Source: Ectobius pallidus
Lineage: Eukaryota > Arthropoda > Insecta > Blattodea > Ectobiidae
DNA length: 64,000 nucleotides
Direction of reading: 5' to 3'
Assembly (NCBI GenBank): GCA_964059195.1
Contig: CAXKWD010000008.1
Location: 45,437,502-45,501,501, forward strand
Under the pieces are notes generated by a model. That model was given only the letters and a program-made list of their open reading frames with translations. It made no database searches and had not been told where the DNA came from. A program made the position numbers and the translations under genes. Every line of letters starts with the position of its first letter. Position 1 is the stretch's first letter. Below, in pieces: positions 1 through 10,697 of this stretch.

Positions 1-178
1 GTAAGTTTGTCATCCTTATGTACTGGCCGCCTTACCCCCAGGATTGCTCCTGGTACTCATTTCTGTTGGAGGCTGAGTCGACCCCAGGGCCATAGTGCCA
101 CCAGAAGGATTAGGCCAATTGAAAATTTCCAACGACCTCATAAGGGATCGAATAGTAATATAAAAGTTATATAAAATT
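1..178. other. Unassigned flank with GC-rich block
   Basis: The first ~115 bases are more GC-rich than the following sequence and look like the end of some repeat, but I cannot name it. There is no open frame of note. Bases 120-178 are AT-rich and run into the TE-derived pseudogene that follows. Confidence 0.3.
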
Positions 179-690
179 ATGATATTAAACTACATTAATT
201 ATGTTTATTATTTAATCACTAGGATGCTTGAACTGCTATATTTGAAAGGCACTTACAATATCCAAGTTAAAATATCTCTGTTTATAAGTGGTTCTTCTGA
301 AGTCACGATTTTTGCAACGCGACATGATGTTTGTTCCTTCCCGTACCACTATGTGCAGCACTACATCCCACAGAATGTCAAGGATCTGAACTTTTTTTCT
401 GATGGCTGTCCTGGACAGAAGAAAAACCACACAGTGGTTAAGTTCTGCTTAGCATTAACAACTACAGGAAGGTTCCACACTTTAGTACACCGATTTCCTG
501 AACACGGACACTTTTTTCTGCCTTGTGACAGGAATTTCGGCATTTATAAGATAAAAATTAACTAGATTGACAGAGTGATGCTCAGAGAGTATGTAGAGCT
601 TATTGCTAATGGTAAAAAGCTTGTTGAAGTTCATGTCGTAAAACAAGATGATATTTTGAATTTTGATGATTGGTGGCCAAAATTCTTATT

Positions 691-724
691 AAAAAAAAAA
701 AAAAACAACAACAACAACAACAAC
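691..724 (+). repeat. Poly-A plus (CAA)n microsatellite
   Basis: Fifteen A residues are followed by about six CAA units. The tract sits inside the decayed TE gene and could be the tail of a small insertion or simple slippage expansion. Confidence 0.85.
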
Positions 725-772
725 CAATAATTCAGTTGAAAGTTCGCAGCTTCCTTCAAAGAGTTCATATAT

Positions 773-1008
773 GTGTCCGTGGGAAAGGATATAAATGCCA
801 GCAAAATTTTTGGTTGTTTCTTCATGGAAATTGGTGTATTTGCCATTGTCAACAACCCAGTAAAGATTCTAAAATTTGTTCATTAGATGGTACCTAATCA
901 ATGCTTTTTATATCCTTTACTGGGTTGTTAACAATGGCACATACACCAATTACCACGAAAAAACAAACAATAAATTTTTTTGGCACTTATATCGTTTCCC
1001 ACGGACAC
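773..1008. repeat. 93-bp imperfect inverted repeat (hairpin)
   Basis: Bases 773-865 (starting gtgtccgtgggaaaggat, ending aacaacccagtaaag) are largely the reverse complement of 915-1008 (starting ctttactgggttgtt, ending tttcccacggacac). The arms differ by several substitutions and small indels, and the loop is about 49 bases. The hairpin lies between the two halves of the TE-derived pseudogene. It may be a foldback MITE or an inverted duplication of gene sequence. Confidence 0.85.
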
Positions 1009-1257
1009 TCCTCTTTATTTCAGTGACAGGCCGGGGTAGTTCAAACTGGTTTCCTCATTAATTCTTCACACATTAAATCTTGGAAAGCCTCAGTTGACAC
1101 TTCTTTGCACTGCGAGGGAAAAGTTCCTATCAATGCTAAAAAGATGAATGATATTCAAAAGTTAGTGAAATATGTAGAACCTGATGCTCTGTGTTTTTAT
1201 GATGAAATTTTGAAATGGCCTACTCATGATACTGTTATGGACAGCAATGGGCAGTGA

Positions 1258-2221
1258 ATGTAACATATTTTATTTAATTTTCTTTTCAATTTGTCTCACT
1301 ACGCTGTTCTTTATTCATTGCTTACTCATGTAAAAGTAGTATTACTGTTTTTCTGTGTATGTTTATTAAATACCACGCCTAATAAATGATTTATAACCAA
1401 GTTAGGGGGAAAAAGGGGTTTTGTCAATTTTATAAAATATTAATTTATTAATAACTAATTAAGTTTAAATATTTTTCAATCATATAATATATAGTATCTG
1501 TCAGTATTCTATGGAAAGTAATGTGCACAACATTCTTATTAAATTTATAATGTTTTTTTTTCTTTCTCCGGAAAAGTTGTAAAAACTGACAAAACCCCTT
1601 TTAGCTCTGGATGATTCAATTGTTGGGCTGGCATTACTAAATATTTATTCATTAAAATAAAATAAATGTATTCAATTCACTAGTGGTAGGAAAAGCACTA
1701 GCCTTCCAACATGAAATATGACATTCAACACATACACAAATTTACCTCTTCATCAATGACTTCAATAAATCTGTAGTATAGAATTGCAGTATAGATTTCT
1801 GGAATCACTATTTATAATTATAATTGTCCGCAGAATCACGTATGCAAGAATGTAAGTGGAGCAACAAGTGTTTTTAATGTTTGACTAATTTTAATTTTAA
1901 TTGAACATGCTCTACTGTGTAAAAGACTTCATACTGATTTATATACGTATGTAAGAATTTTACTAGAATGGACACCAAAAACAGAGAGCGCAATAAGTAA
2001 GTTACACAAAGGGGGACAAGATGATAGCTTATGATAATAGCTACTGAACTAGGTCACATACAAACACAGCAGCCTACATGCACTGATGAAATACCATCTG
2101 AACCATAACACGGGTGGTATAGAATTCATTAATAATAAAATGTAACAAAGTGCCAGATTGCTTTTGGTGAATCAATTATGATTGCAATTACGATATGCAG
2201 AAAATATTGTTTTTAATTAGA
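1258..2221. other. AT-rich, no gene seen
   Basis: No long open frame and no recognised domain. The only structure I see is a short inverted repeat: 1411-1432 (aaaaggggttttgtcaattt) against 1580-1602 (aaaaactgacaaaacccctt), about 21 of 23 positions pairing around a ~150-base loop. It could be the ends of a small MITE, but I found no target-site duplication. Confidence 0.5.
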
Positions 2222-2405
2222 TTAAAATCGCCCAGCATCAACAAAACTACAGATTTGTGATATCTTGACAATCGCACACTCACATACAAATAAAAATTAA
2301 ATTAAATTAGAAAATCAATGTCAAATTGGCCAGCTCTGGGATTTAAACCAGGTACCTCTAGAATACGAGTCCAAGACATCACCATTTCGGCAATCTCGCT
2401 CGATT
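2222..2405 (-). mobile_element. tRNA-derived SINE
   Basis: On the minus strand the sequence has a tRNA-like head: an A-box-like stretch (complement of 2381-2392, tgccgaaatggt), then about 31 bases downstream a B-box-like ggtttaaatccc (complement of 2338-2349). A non-tRNA body follows, ending in AT-rich sequence near 2222. This order is that of RNA polymerase III SINEs. It is not a functional tRNA gene, because the body continues past the B box with no acceptor stem closing. The exact 5' end and the target-site duplication were not resolved. Confidence 0.65.
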
Positions 2406-2552
2406 TATCGGTCTAGTTTGATAACCATACGTGAAGGAATAGTGTTATTTGTCAAAGATAACTGTAGCCTATTGCAACCTGAAATTCTTAAAATATGTCA
2501 ACATTTCACAAAATTCAGTGGCAAAGAACTCAGCTAATTATTTCACAGTAAT
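2406..2552. other. Short gap, nothing recognised
   Basis: AT-rich sequence between the SINE and the left LTR; no open frame, repeat or site identified. Confidence 0.5.
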
Positions 2553-2556
2553 ATAC

Positions 2557-3541
2557 TGTAACAAGGGCTCGTCGGGGTTCGAAATCAGAACACCGAGTTT
2601 CTAATTGAAGGATGGAGGATTCTTTATTTCCTATCACACAATGGTCAATACAGTAATTAAACTCCTGAATGTTCTCCAAATCACTCTTCTGTCCGGTGCT
2701 CACTACCACGACACAGCACTGTCCCAGTCCAATCCAGATCACCTCACCAGCTCTTCAGCTCACCAGCTCTTCCGTTCACTAGTTCCTCCGTTCACCCTTC
2801 TCTCCGGTCACTAGTTCCCCGTTGACTAGGTCTTCCGCTCGCGGGTCCCTCCGTTGACTAGTCCCTTCGGTCACTGGCTCCTCAGCTTCCCAAGTCCTCA
2901 GCTGCGCTGATCGGTTCACTCCGTCCAGGTCCTCAGCTCCTCAAGTCACCCTTACTTGAGGTCGCGCTGATCAGTGCTCTTCGTCCAGTTCACACTCCGA
3001 CGCTGACTCTCTCCCGCTGTTACTGACTGCTACGGACTGACTGTTCTCCCATTGGCTGGCTCATCACTCCTCGCGGACTGACTCCCTCTGACTGGCCGTT
3101 GCTACTCACGGACTGTCTCTCCTGCTCTCTGCTAAGAACTGACTCTCTCTACTCTGATTCGCTGACTGACTGTCGCTGTTACTCTCATTCGTTGACTGTC
3201 TCTCTGCTACTCACGAACTCTCTCTCTCCTCGGATTTACTGACTGACTGTCTCAGCTCGCTCACGGCCCTTATATAGGCCCGACGAATATTCCAGAGCCG
3301 ATGCCTCGAAAGTTCCACCCGCGTGGAATCTTGAATGCTCGCTGCGCCACGCGAGCTCCTCCCTGCAGGCCTTCCCCCACGAAGCGTAGCCCAATCGCTG
3401 ACGTTGTCACGCACACTAGCGCTCGTCTGCCACCCTTCCACTAGGGGAGCGCGATCTTTCAAGACTCCGTCGTTCTGGTTCTTTCTGGGCGACTCCATCT
3501 TCTGGCAGTTTCTAGGCGAGTCTTTTCTGGGCTTTGTGACA
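2557..3541 (-). repeat. 3' LTR of the deleted gypsy element
   Basis: The minus strand begins TGTCACAAAG next to the polypurine tract and ends CCCTTGTTACA. A TATATA box lies at 3271-3276 (reads TATATAAGGG on the minus strand) and an AATAAA signal at 2623-2628, the arrangement expected for LTR promoter and polyadenylation. The U3 side is rich in short CTGACTGACT-type repeats. Confidence 0.9.
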
Positions 3542-3554
3542 TTGCCCCCTCCTT
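3542..3554 (-). other. Polypurine tract
   Basis: On the minus strand AAGGAGGGGGCAA abuts the TGTCAC start of the 3' LTR. This is the position and composition of a plus-strand priming site. It overlaps the end of the integrase remnant, whose final TAA is at 3553-3555. Confidence 0.8.
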
Positions 3555-4590
3555 AAGGGCCTTCGTCCCGAAGTGCCCCATGATATGCCGCCAGACGGTC
3601 CAGGTGAACTACCAGCATCTTCACTCTTGGCTGTCGCTGGATGCGGTAGAGTTCTGGCCACTTGGTGAACTACTCCATGGCCAACAACAGGTACCGATTT
3701 CCATCATCAGTAATGGAGCATGGGCCTGACACTTTGTATTGCCTCATGGCCCCACGGCTGCGAGTTCTAGGCCCTCTGCTGGCATCGCCGGTGTCGCATT
3801 GATGACGCCACCTCTCGACGTCACTGCATTGGTAAAACCAGTAGAACCTTCTCCGCAGTTTGTCGAGGATCCGGTTCATTCCCAAGCGGTCACCTGTCGC
3901 TCCTGCGTGGAGTTCCTCCAGGACCTCCTTGACTCCGGCTCTCGGAAGGACTAGGTGCTCCGCAGTCGCCTTCCCATCCGCAGACTCCCAGCTTCCTTTC
4001 AGGACCCCGTCCCTGACCACTAGGGCATCCTGCTGGTTCCCATAGCCTTCGGAGATGGCGCTGCGACTGCCTACCTCCTCCCATGTCGGTCCTGTGCCTG
4101 ACATGACGTCCCGCGGTGTCTTTCCCCCGTCCGCGTCGTCACGCGGCGTCTCTCCTACGTCCACGTCGTCCCGCGGTGTCTGTCCCTCGTCCACGTCGTC
4201 CCGCGGTGTCTCTTCTACGTCCACGTCGTCCCGCTGTTGTTCATTCAGGGCGTGATCTTCCCCTTCGGTAGCTGGTGGTACGGTGATGGCCATGTCCTCT
4301 TCCGGCTCTTCCTTATCTTCCACCTTGGCCTCTCTCTCTGGTTCGTTCCCCACGGTCACCAGTTTGCCGTCTAGTTCATTTGATTTTTCCTTGGCCGGTT
4401 TCAGTTCCTGCTCGAGTTCCTCCTTAGGGCTTAAGTGCAGGTTCTTCAGTTCATTTCTCATTTCTCTCGTTTCGGTGTAATACTGGTCCATTTTTTCGTT
4501 CAGTTGGTCGTATCGCTGCCTTAACTCGGTGTTCTGCTGGTCCATTTTCTCGTTCAGTTGCTGAAATAACGATTTTAACAGGTCCTCCAT
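3553..4590 (-). pseudogene. gag-integrase fusion ORF
   Basis: An ATG at 4590 opens a frame free of stops to 3670. Residues ~1-60 form a coiled coil with two QLNEKMDQ repeats, like the N-terminus of many gypsy Gag proteins; an acidic region and four 10-residue TPRDDVDVGE-type repeats follow. The frame then passes without a break into pol: a DALVVRDGVL...WESADGK stretch and the integrase zinc finger. In that finger the second His is Arg (HAGATGDRLG) and the last Cys is Gly (CDTGDAS), so zinc binding is probably lost. Past a TAG at 3668-3670 the same frame continues with a short core piece and jumps to the integrase tail (VVHLDRLAAYHGA), ending at 3553. At least two internal deletions produced this; both kept frame. 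Confidence 0.85.
4111..4230 (-). repeat. Four 30-bp tandem repeats in the fusion ORF
   Basis: Four units of exactly 30 bp (4111-4140, 4141-4170, 4171-4200, 4201-4230) each encode a ten-residue Asp/Thr-rich unit. Unit length keeps the frame. They probably arose by slippage in the Gag linker. Confidence 0.9.
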
Positions 4591-4610
4591 TTTGCGTCCC
4601 TTCAATTTTA

Positions 4611-4627
4611 TCCCACTTCTGACACCA
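4611..4627 (-). other. tRNA-Leu-type primer-binding site
   Basis: The minus strand reads TGGTGTCAGAAGTGGGA, the complement of the 3' end of eukaryotic tRNA-Leu(CAG) (TCCCACTTCTGACA plus CCA). It lies one base inside the 5' LTR, where minus-strand priming starts in retroelements. Confidence 0.85.
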
Positions 4628-4628
4628 G

Positions 4629-5613
4629 TATAACAAGGGCTCGTCGGGATTCGAAATCAGAACACCGAGTTTCTAATTGAAGGATGGAGGATTCTTTATT
4701 TCCTATCACACAATGGTTAATACAGTCAGAAAACTCCTGAATGTTCTCCAAATCACTCTTCTGTCCGGTGCTCACTGCCACGTCACAGCACTGTCCCAGT
4801 CCAATCCAGATCAGCTCACCAGCTCTTCAGCTCACCAGCTCTTCCGTTCACCCTTCTCTCCGGTTACTAGTTCCCCGTTGACTAGGTCTTCCGCCCGCGG
4901 GTCCGTCCGTTGACTAGTCCCTCCGGTCACTGGCTCCTCAGCTTCCCAAGTCCTCAGCTGCGCTGATCGGTTCACTCCGTCCAGGTCCTCAGCTCCTCAA
5001 GTCACCCTTACTTGAGGTCGCGCTGATCAGTGCTCTCCGTCCAGTTCACACTCCGACGCTGACTCTCTCCCGCTGTTACTGACTGCTACGGACTGACTGT
5101 TCTCCCATTGGCTGGCTCATCACTCCTCGCGGACTGACTCCCTCTGACTGGCCGTTGCTACTCACGGACTGTCTCTCCTGCTCTCTGCTAAGAACTGACT
5201 CTCTCTACTCTGATTCGCTGACTGACTGTCGCTGTTACTCTCATTCGTTGACTGTCTCTCTGCTACTCACGAACTCTCTCTCCTCGGATTTACTGACTGA
5301 CTGTCTCAGCTCGCTCACGGCCCTTATATAGGCCCGACGAATATTCCAGAGCCGATGCCTCGAAAGTTCCGCCCGCGTGGAATCTTGAATGCTCGCTGCG
5401 CCACGCGGGCACACCCCTTAGTGCGAGCTCCTCCCTACAGGCCTTCCCCCACGAAGCGTAGCCCAATCGCTGCCGTTGTCACGCCCACTAGCGCTCGTCT
5501 GCCGCCCTTCCACTAGGGGAGCGCGATCTTTCTAGACTCAGTCGTTCTGGTTCTTTCTGGGTGACTCCTTCTTCTGGCAGTTTCTAGGCGAGTCTTTTCT
5601 GGGCATTGTGACA
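4629..5613 (-). repeat. 5' LTR of the deleted gypsy element
   Basis: Direct repeat of 2557-3541. It carries the same TATATA box (5325-5330). Compared with the 3' LTR it lacks about 17 bases near 4850 and has about 17 extra bases near 5408, plus scattered substitutions. These changes postdate insertion or come from template switching. Confidence 0.9.
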
Positions 5614-5617
5614 ATAC

Positions 5618-5771
5618 CTTCCGTACATAACAGTATTCATGTAGTACTCAATTTCAACTTGATCAACGATATAAACAAACATTTTTGCAGTCAAAGCCCT
5701 CAATGATTAGAAATGGGGCATTGTAGTATAGACATGGTTTTTTTAGAAAAAAAAGTGACTTTTAATTAGTT
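5618..5771. other. Gap without gene
   Basis: AT-rich flank of the gypsy insertion, with a run of T and A near 5740-5755. Nothing recognised. Confidence 0.5.
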
Positions 5772-6268
5772 GTTACTCTGTTACCGGTGAATCAATTTGG
5801 TCTAAAATGAACAGGCTTCTTACCATGGATGTTATAAATATGTATACCACGTTTCATGAAAATTCATTAAAGCGTATTTGAGTTATTGCGCCTTTTGTTA
5901 TATATTACCATAATATGGCACTAAATTGGGCGTTATTCCGGTATCGGCCAACCGATTTGGTCCAACATCAATAGACGTCTTCCCATGGACATTATAAATG
6001 TATATACTGAGTTTCATGAAAATCCATTAAAGCATATTTGAGTTATTGCACCTTTAAGATCGTCACTAAATTGGGTTTTATTCTAGTACTGGTCAACTGA
6101 TTTGGTCCAATGTTAATAGGCTTCCTTCCATGGACATAGTAAACGCGTAAACCAAGTTTCATTAAAATCCGATAAAGCGTATTTGAGTTATCGCACGTAT
6201 AGACACACGGATGGACAGACATTTTCCCGTCCCCCACACAATCTCATATAGTACCATACTGGCACTTA
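5772..6268 (-). repeat. Copy C of a dispersed repeat of ~150-bp monomers
   Basis: On the minus strand it starts with AAGTGCCAGTATGGTAC at 6268, passes a GTGTGGGGGACGG header and a short GTCTGTCC-type stretch, then about three degenerate monomers of ~150 bp. Each monomer has ataactcaaatacgcttta, then ttttcatgaaac, then a cccaatttagtg end. The same header and monomers recur on the plus strand at 61797 and 62699. The 3' side (toward 5772) is truncated or decayed. Confidence 0.8.
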
Positions 6269-6764
6269 ATAACTGCACTAGAAAAGGCCAGTAGGCTATC
6301 AAGACAAATTATAAGTAGAGGAATCTGCAAATCTGTCACTCAAAATTTACCATTAAATATCAATATTAATGGTGCCAAAAGGATAAGATAAATAGGACGG
6401 TCAAGTACTACAGCAAGCAAGCACGGGAGATATATGAATTGAAAAGCCAAGAAGAAAAATTAATAATATATAACAGATGTGGTAAGATTAAAAAACTATA
6501 ATAAGTAGGCTTAAATGATTGTTACATAAACCAGAAAAACGAAAACTATTAAATCAGAACAGACAATGCAAATGAGCATAAACAGAATACAAAGTTAAAT
6601 ACAAGCTTTAATGAAATTTAATCTACAGAATGTCTACTGTAAGAAAGCTACAATGCTAAGACAGTGTGGTCTAGGCCTACTACGGAATAAAGAACTGAAT
6701 CTACTTTTTAAAACTGAGTATTTTGACTAAATCATGTAGAATATAAAGATCATTTTGAAATTTA
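6269..6764. other. Gap without gene
   Basis: AT-rich, no open frame of note and no repeat recognised. It runs to the TTAA target site of the Kolobok-like element. Confidence 0.5.
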
Positions 6765-6768
6765 TTAA

Positions 6769-9127
6769 AGGGGTACTGAACGAAATTTTTTACTTTATCT
6801 TGAAATAAAATATGATTCTCGCTAAGTGCAGAGTCGAAAACCATTTCAATTTTATGTTCGCTCATTCTCATTCTGTGAACAATTTAAATTATAGTGTTGC
6901 AAGGCTGTGATGTCACACGGCTAACACGCCGCACCGTCAGCAGTTTTAGTTTGCCTTGCTCTGGTATTGTGTGAAAGGTGCCGGTCTTGTATTGATGCCT
7001 GCGTGCAGTGCTTATGGTTGTTCAAATAATTATGGTGTCCATAGTAATGTCGGTTACTATGCATTCCTTGATAAAAACAAGAACAGACGTTTGTACAACA
7101 AATGGGTTTCTTGTATGAAGAGTAAAAATATTGTTACAACAAAAATATCTAGAGTATGTGGAAAGCATTTTAATGAAGATGATTTTTAATGAATCGGATA
7201 TTTTAAAAATCAGAATATTCAAGGATGAAAAATTCAGGTGCCCCAGACTAAAAGACAAAGTGGTACCTCCAACGTTTTTAACAGGAAGTAAAGAAATTCC
7301 TTCTCCCAAGAAAAGGAAGGATAATTACTTTAAAAAGAGGGAAGTGTAGGAATTAATTGATAATTCAATAACTGGTTCTAAACAAGAAAGAGAAACTACA
7401 CAAGTTTATGAATGTATGCATGTAGAATTGAAGACTGATGCAGAAATACAGTGTGTGATAGGCACAGAAATTTATAGAGATGCAAGTTCTGTCTATAGGC
7501 CTATGAACTACATTGATGAACATAACACCTCGGTTGAAAAGGATAAAGATTATGTGCCCGATTATGTACCCGATGAAATCGCTAGTGAAGGAGAAGAAGA
7601 TGGCATAGAAAATATCAACTTGTCGGAAAAATATTCTTTTGTATTTTTCTGTGTAAGTGCCCTTCTTACACTGTTCAGTATGTGCCATACATGTGGCACT
7701 CCAGTTAATGAACGTAAAGTTGAAACGAGAGGAGTAATGTTACGAATAAAAACTCATTGTGTGAATGGGCATACATACGAGTGGTCTTCTGGAAGGATAG
7801 GTGGAAGTTTAAAAAGTAATGTGTTCATAGCCTCAGGAATGTATCTATGCGGATTAACATTTCATTATGTATCAGCTTTCTGAAATTCTATTAAGCTATT
7901 ATTATTTTCGAAATCATACTTCTATAGGCTTGTAAATAAATTTGTATTTCCTTCCGTACACAAAACGTGGTTAAAAGAAAAAGAAGCTGACTATATAGAT
8001 GCTATGAGTGATTTAAATTTCTCTGCCAAGCATGTGATGTATTACATTGTGAATTTAGCAACGAATAAATTACTAGATTTTGTAATTGTACAAAGAGGAA
8101 CTGTAGGTGGTGACTCTGAAAGAGCTGCTTGTGAAAAAATAATAAGCACAATTAATGAGAAACTCCCTATCAAATTGTTCCTAATGGTCAGACACACAGG
8201 GATTACAGCTTTAATGAAAAACAAATTTTCACACATAGACCATGAATTTGATGTTTGGCACCTTCCTAAATCTCTAATGAAGAAGATTAACAATTTTCCG
8301 AAATCCTCCGTCATTCATGAATGGAAACAATCAATTTATAATCATTTATGGTGGACATCATCTACGTGTGAGAATGACAGTATATTGCTATTTAGCAGAA
8401 ATTTACCTCAATTCTCAATCACATTGTTAAAATTCATAGTTGGGAAGGTAATTAGAAATACCATTCATGTGCCCACTTTGTGCTGGTAAAATTAAAAATC
8501 CTAAATGGCTCAGTAAGGATTCAAAAGACTACCATGACCTATATAACATCATTATGAATACTAGATTTTAAAATTATATTATGCATCTCAATCTTTTTTG
8601 TCACACAGGAAGCCTTGAATCCTATCATAGTGAACATCTTAAATATGTACCAAAAAGAACCCACTTTTCATTTGAAGGCATGTATTTACGGTCAATAATG
8701 ATAGCAGTTCTTGACCACAACTTCCATCAAGGAAAAAGAGTCGTGGGCGGTTCAGTGTAATTTTCTAAATCCTGTGGAGATTGGGTTTATAAGAGAAAGT
8801 ACTACAAGAAAACATTTGAGTGGAGGCAAAATCTTGTAAAGAAAACTGTCAATGATGTTAATGAGCACAGATCTCTAACAATGGATACTCAACAATAAAG
8901 AGTGCAACAATAAAACTAATATTATGTTGTGTTGGGGCTGTTCCGTGTGTAATGTTCCCTGTCCGACCCGAGCTAGCCAGGTGACGTCACGAGCACTGCT
9001 ATAGAGCGCTACAACTCGGAAACGGTAAGTTGGATCGAGTTTTTATTTTCACCATTGTAATACACAATCAGAGCTCTTACTCATTTGTAAATTAAATATA
9101 TATGTAATCTTTTAGTTCAGTTCCCCT
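6769..9127 (+). mobile_element. Kolobok-like DNA transposon
   Basis: The element begins AGGGGTACTGAAC (6769-6781) and ends GTTCAGTTCCCCT (9115-9127), a 13-bp terminal inverted repeat with one mismatch. TTAA flanks both ends (6765-6768 and 9128-9131). A TTAA duplication together with a transposase that starts with a THAP zinc finger fits the Kolobok superfamily. The copy is 2,359 bp with a broken transposase. piggyBac also uses TTAA but has no THAP domain, so I prefer Kolobok. Confidence 0.83.
6995..8898 (+). pseudogene. THAP-domain transposase, broken
   Basis: ATG at 6995 begins MPACSAYGC, the classic THAP start; Cys-x4-Cys and a Cys-x2-His (VCGKHF) close the finger within ~65 residues. Next come a frameshift near 7185, a TAG at 7347-7349 and a TGA at 7881-7883, with the same frame open on either side of both stops. 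Middle motifs are a zinc pair (CHTCG), a GH-x-YEW motif and a RHTGI...FDVWH block, the conserved region of these transposases. After another frame change the C-terminus reads GSLESYHSEHLKYVPKR and AVLDHNF, ending TAA 8896-8898 with one stop inside. The conserved acidic segment expected near 8010 looks shortened. Non-functional. Confidence 0.82.
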
Positions 9128-9131
9128 TTAA

Positions 9132-9500
9132 GGGAAGGATTAGTGCATAGCATACACAGGAATTAACTCTGCAACCACGTTCTGAGAATGAAGAATGTAT
9201 GTTTCATGTACTGCTAAAGTAGCACAATCTATTCATAACGTAACTGATTATTAAATCACCCAGGAGCTCTGTCATGGAAAGTGACAAAATGGGTCTACTT
9301 AAAATTCATTATATATTATCAGTGCACTACATACTCTGTTGTTGAAAGGAGCATCTACAGTGAAACAAATGAAAAATTCAAGCAATCATTAAAAGTGAAG
9401 GTAGTGAACTGATTAACTGAAAATCACATGAAATTGATAGTGACAGTGAACCTGAGAGTTTGACACTAGTAAACTTTAAGCATAATAACTTTCAGCATAT
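9132..9500. other. Gap without gene
   Basis: Flank between the Kolobok-like element and the next LINE fragment. No long open frame and no repeat seen. Confidence 0.5.
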
Positions 9501-9502
9501 TA

Positions 9503-10697
9503 ATGGAATGAAATGAAATGATTAGCCTAAAATGTCCCGTTAAGGGCAATAGCCTCCTCAATGAGGGTAAGCTGGAATACACCTACACGTGGTAAGCATT
9601 TCCACTTGAGGGATATTTGTGCTCTTGGGCTTTTATTCAATTCCTAGTCTTTGTCCACTTACACAAGTATGAGTCATTGTGCACTTCAATGTAAGTTATG
9701 TCATTACACTTGTTGCAGTCCTATTCACTTGTCTTCGTAAGTCTTCAGTCACATACACACTGGTTTCAGTCACTGTTCACTTGTCTTCCTAAGACTTTTC
9801 AGTCATTCGTATTTCTTGCTCTGCTTGACCACTGTCTTCCTACGAGTTCCTTGAAGAGATCAGCCCATCTCTGTCTTGGTCTTCCACGGGATCATTTTAC
9901 AATATGAGGGTCCCACATTGTGGCCTTGTATGTCCATCTGTCGTCTTTGAGTCTTGCGACATGGCCTCCCCATTTCTATTTGGTGTTGGTGGCTTGCAGT
10001 GCTGGGTCGGTAACTGCTGACATCTTCTGTAGTGTTTTGTTTGTAACAAAATCTTGTTTCCCTCAAGATATGCCTAGGATTTTTCTCACCATATTTCTTT
10101 TGCACACTTGGAGACTGTTGAGAAGTTTAGAAGTGAGAACCCACGTCTGACACCCATACAACAATACCGGAGTTACACAGGATTCTAGCGTTTCAGATCT
10201 GAGTTTTCTGCTGAGAGTTTTCTCCAGGAGGATGAACTTGAGAGACCAAAAAGCCTTCCAAGCGAGAGAAGTCCTTCTTTTTATTTCTTTGTCAGTCTTC
10301 TGGGGAAATGATACTATTTGTCCTAAGTACACATATTCAGATTCGTATTGCAGTACTGTGCCACCTACAGCTATAGGTGTCGCCGGCCCGTTTGACATTA
10401 CCTGTGTTTTGGTCTTGTTCATCCGGAGGCCTGCTAATCTGCTGGAGTTACATAGATCTTGAAGCATTGTCTGTAATTCACTGGGTGATTTGGCGAACAG
10501 TACCATGTCTTCAGCAAACCTTAGATTACTTAGCCTGCTGCTGTTTATACTTATCCCACAGTCCTGGTTCTAGTGTAGATTGCGGAATGTGTTTTCTAGT
10601 ACGCTTGTAAATAATTTAGGAGATATTGGGACTCCCTGATGTACCCCTCTATGGAGCGGGAATGTTTCACCTTCGATTTCTGTTTTCACCTTGACTC
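9503..10697 (-). pseudogene. 5'-truncated non-LTR retrotransposon (RT C-terminal half)
   Basis: Read on the minus strand from 10697: a VHQGVPISPKLF block (RT motif B region), then LRFAEDMVLFAKS, where the usual FADD is FAED, so one catalytic Asp is lost. LAGLRMNKTKTQVM, YVYLGQ, RRTSLAWKAFW and LLYGCQTW follow, all typical of the RT thumb and C-terminus of RTE/craniofacial-type LINEs. The end is frameshifted (GGHVARLKDDRW, RGRPRQRWADLF) and closes at a TAG (9527-9529). A short GAAAT-type tail (9503-9520) fits a LINE 3' end. Stops and a frameshift interrupt it; the 5' part, including the endonuclease, is missing. Confidence 0.82.

Larger units (their letters stand above)
179..1257 (+). pseudogene. 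Broken TE-derived gene (DUF7869-like family)
   Basis: An open frame from 179 holds a Ser-Asp-Gly-Cys-Pro-Gly-Gln motif followed by Lys-Asn-His-Thr, and a Cys-Asp-Arg-Asn-Phe-Gly motif near its end. These resemble a protein family repeated many times in arthropod genomes and usually regarded as transposon-derived. A TAG at 563-565 interrupts it, but the same frame continues without stops through LREYVELIANGKKLVEVHVV to about 695. A poly-A/CAA tract and a hairpin (773-1008) then intervene. A second frame from about 1036 to the TGA at 1255-1257 looks like the C-terminus (VPINAKKMNDIQKLV, then FYDEILKWP). Seen: stop, frame change and hairpin. Inferred: one ancestral gene. The family name is a resemblance I could not test. 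Confidence 0.5.
2557..5613 (-). mobile_element. Deleted Ty3/gypsy retrotransposon with both LTRs
   Basis: Two near-identical 985-bp direct repeats (2557-3541 and 4629-5613) enclose 1,087 bp. The left copy runs TG...CA; the right copy begins TA in place of TG. ATAC occurs immediately outside both ends (2553-2556 and 5614-5617), a 4-bp target-site duplication. Read on the minus strand the order is 5' LTR (4629-5613), primer site, a gag-like start fused to integrase pieces, polypurine tract, 3' LTR. Nearly all of gag (capsid, nucleocapsid), protease, RT and RNase H is missing, so the copy is non-autonomous. The LTRs differ by a few small indels, so it is not brand new. Confidence 0.93.

Noticed and set aside
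2338..2392. A genuine tRNA gene
   Set aside because: The A and B boxes are degenerate, no cloverleaf closes, and a SINE body follows.
2605..2814. Plus-strand frame repeated at 4677-4913
   Set aside because: It is within the gypsy LTRs and antisense to the element.
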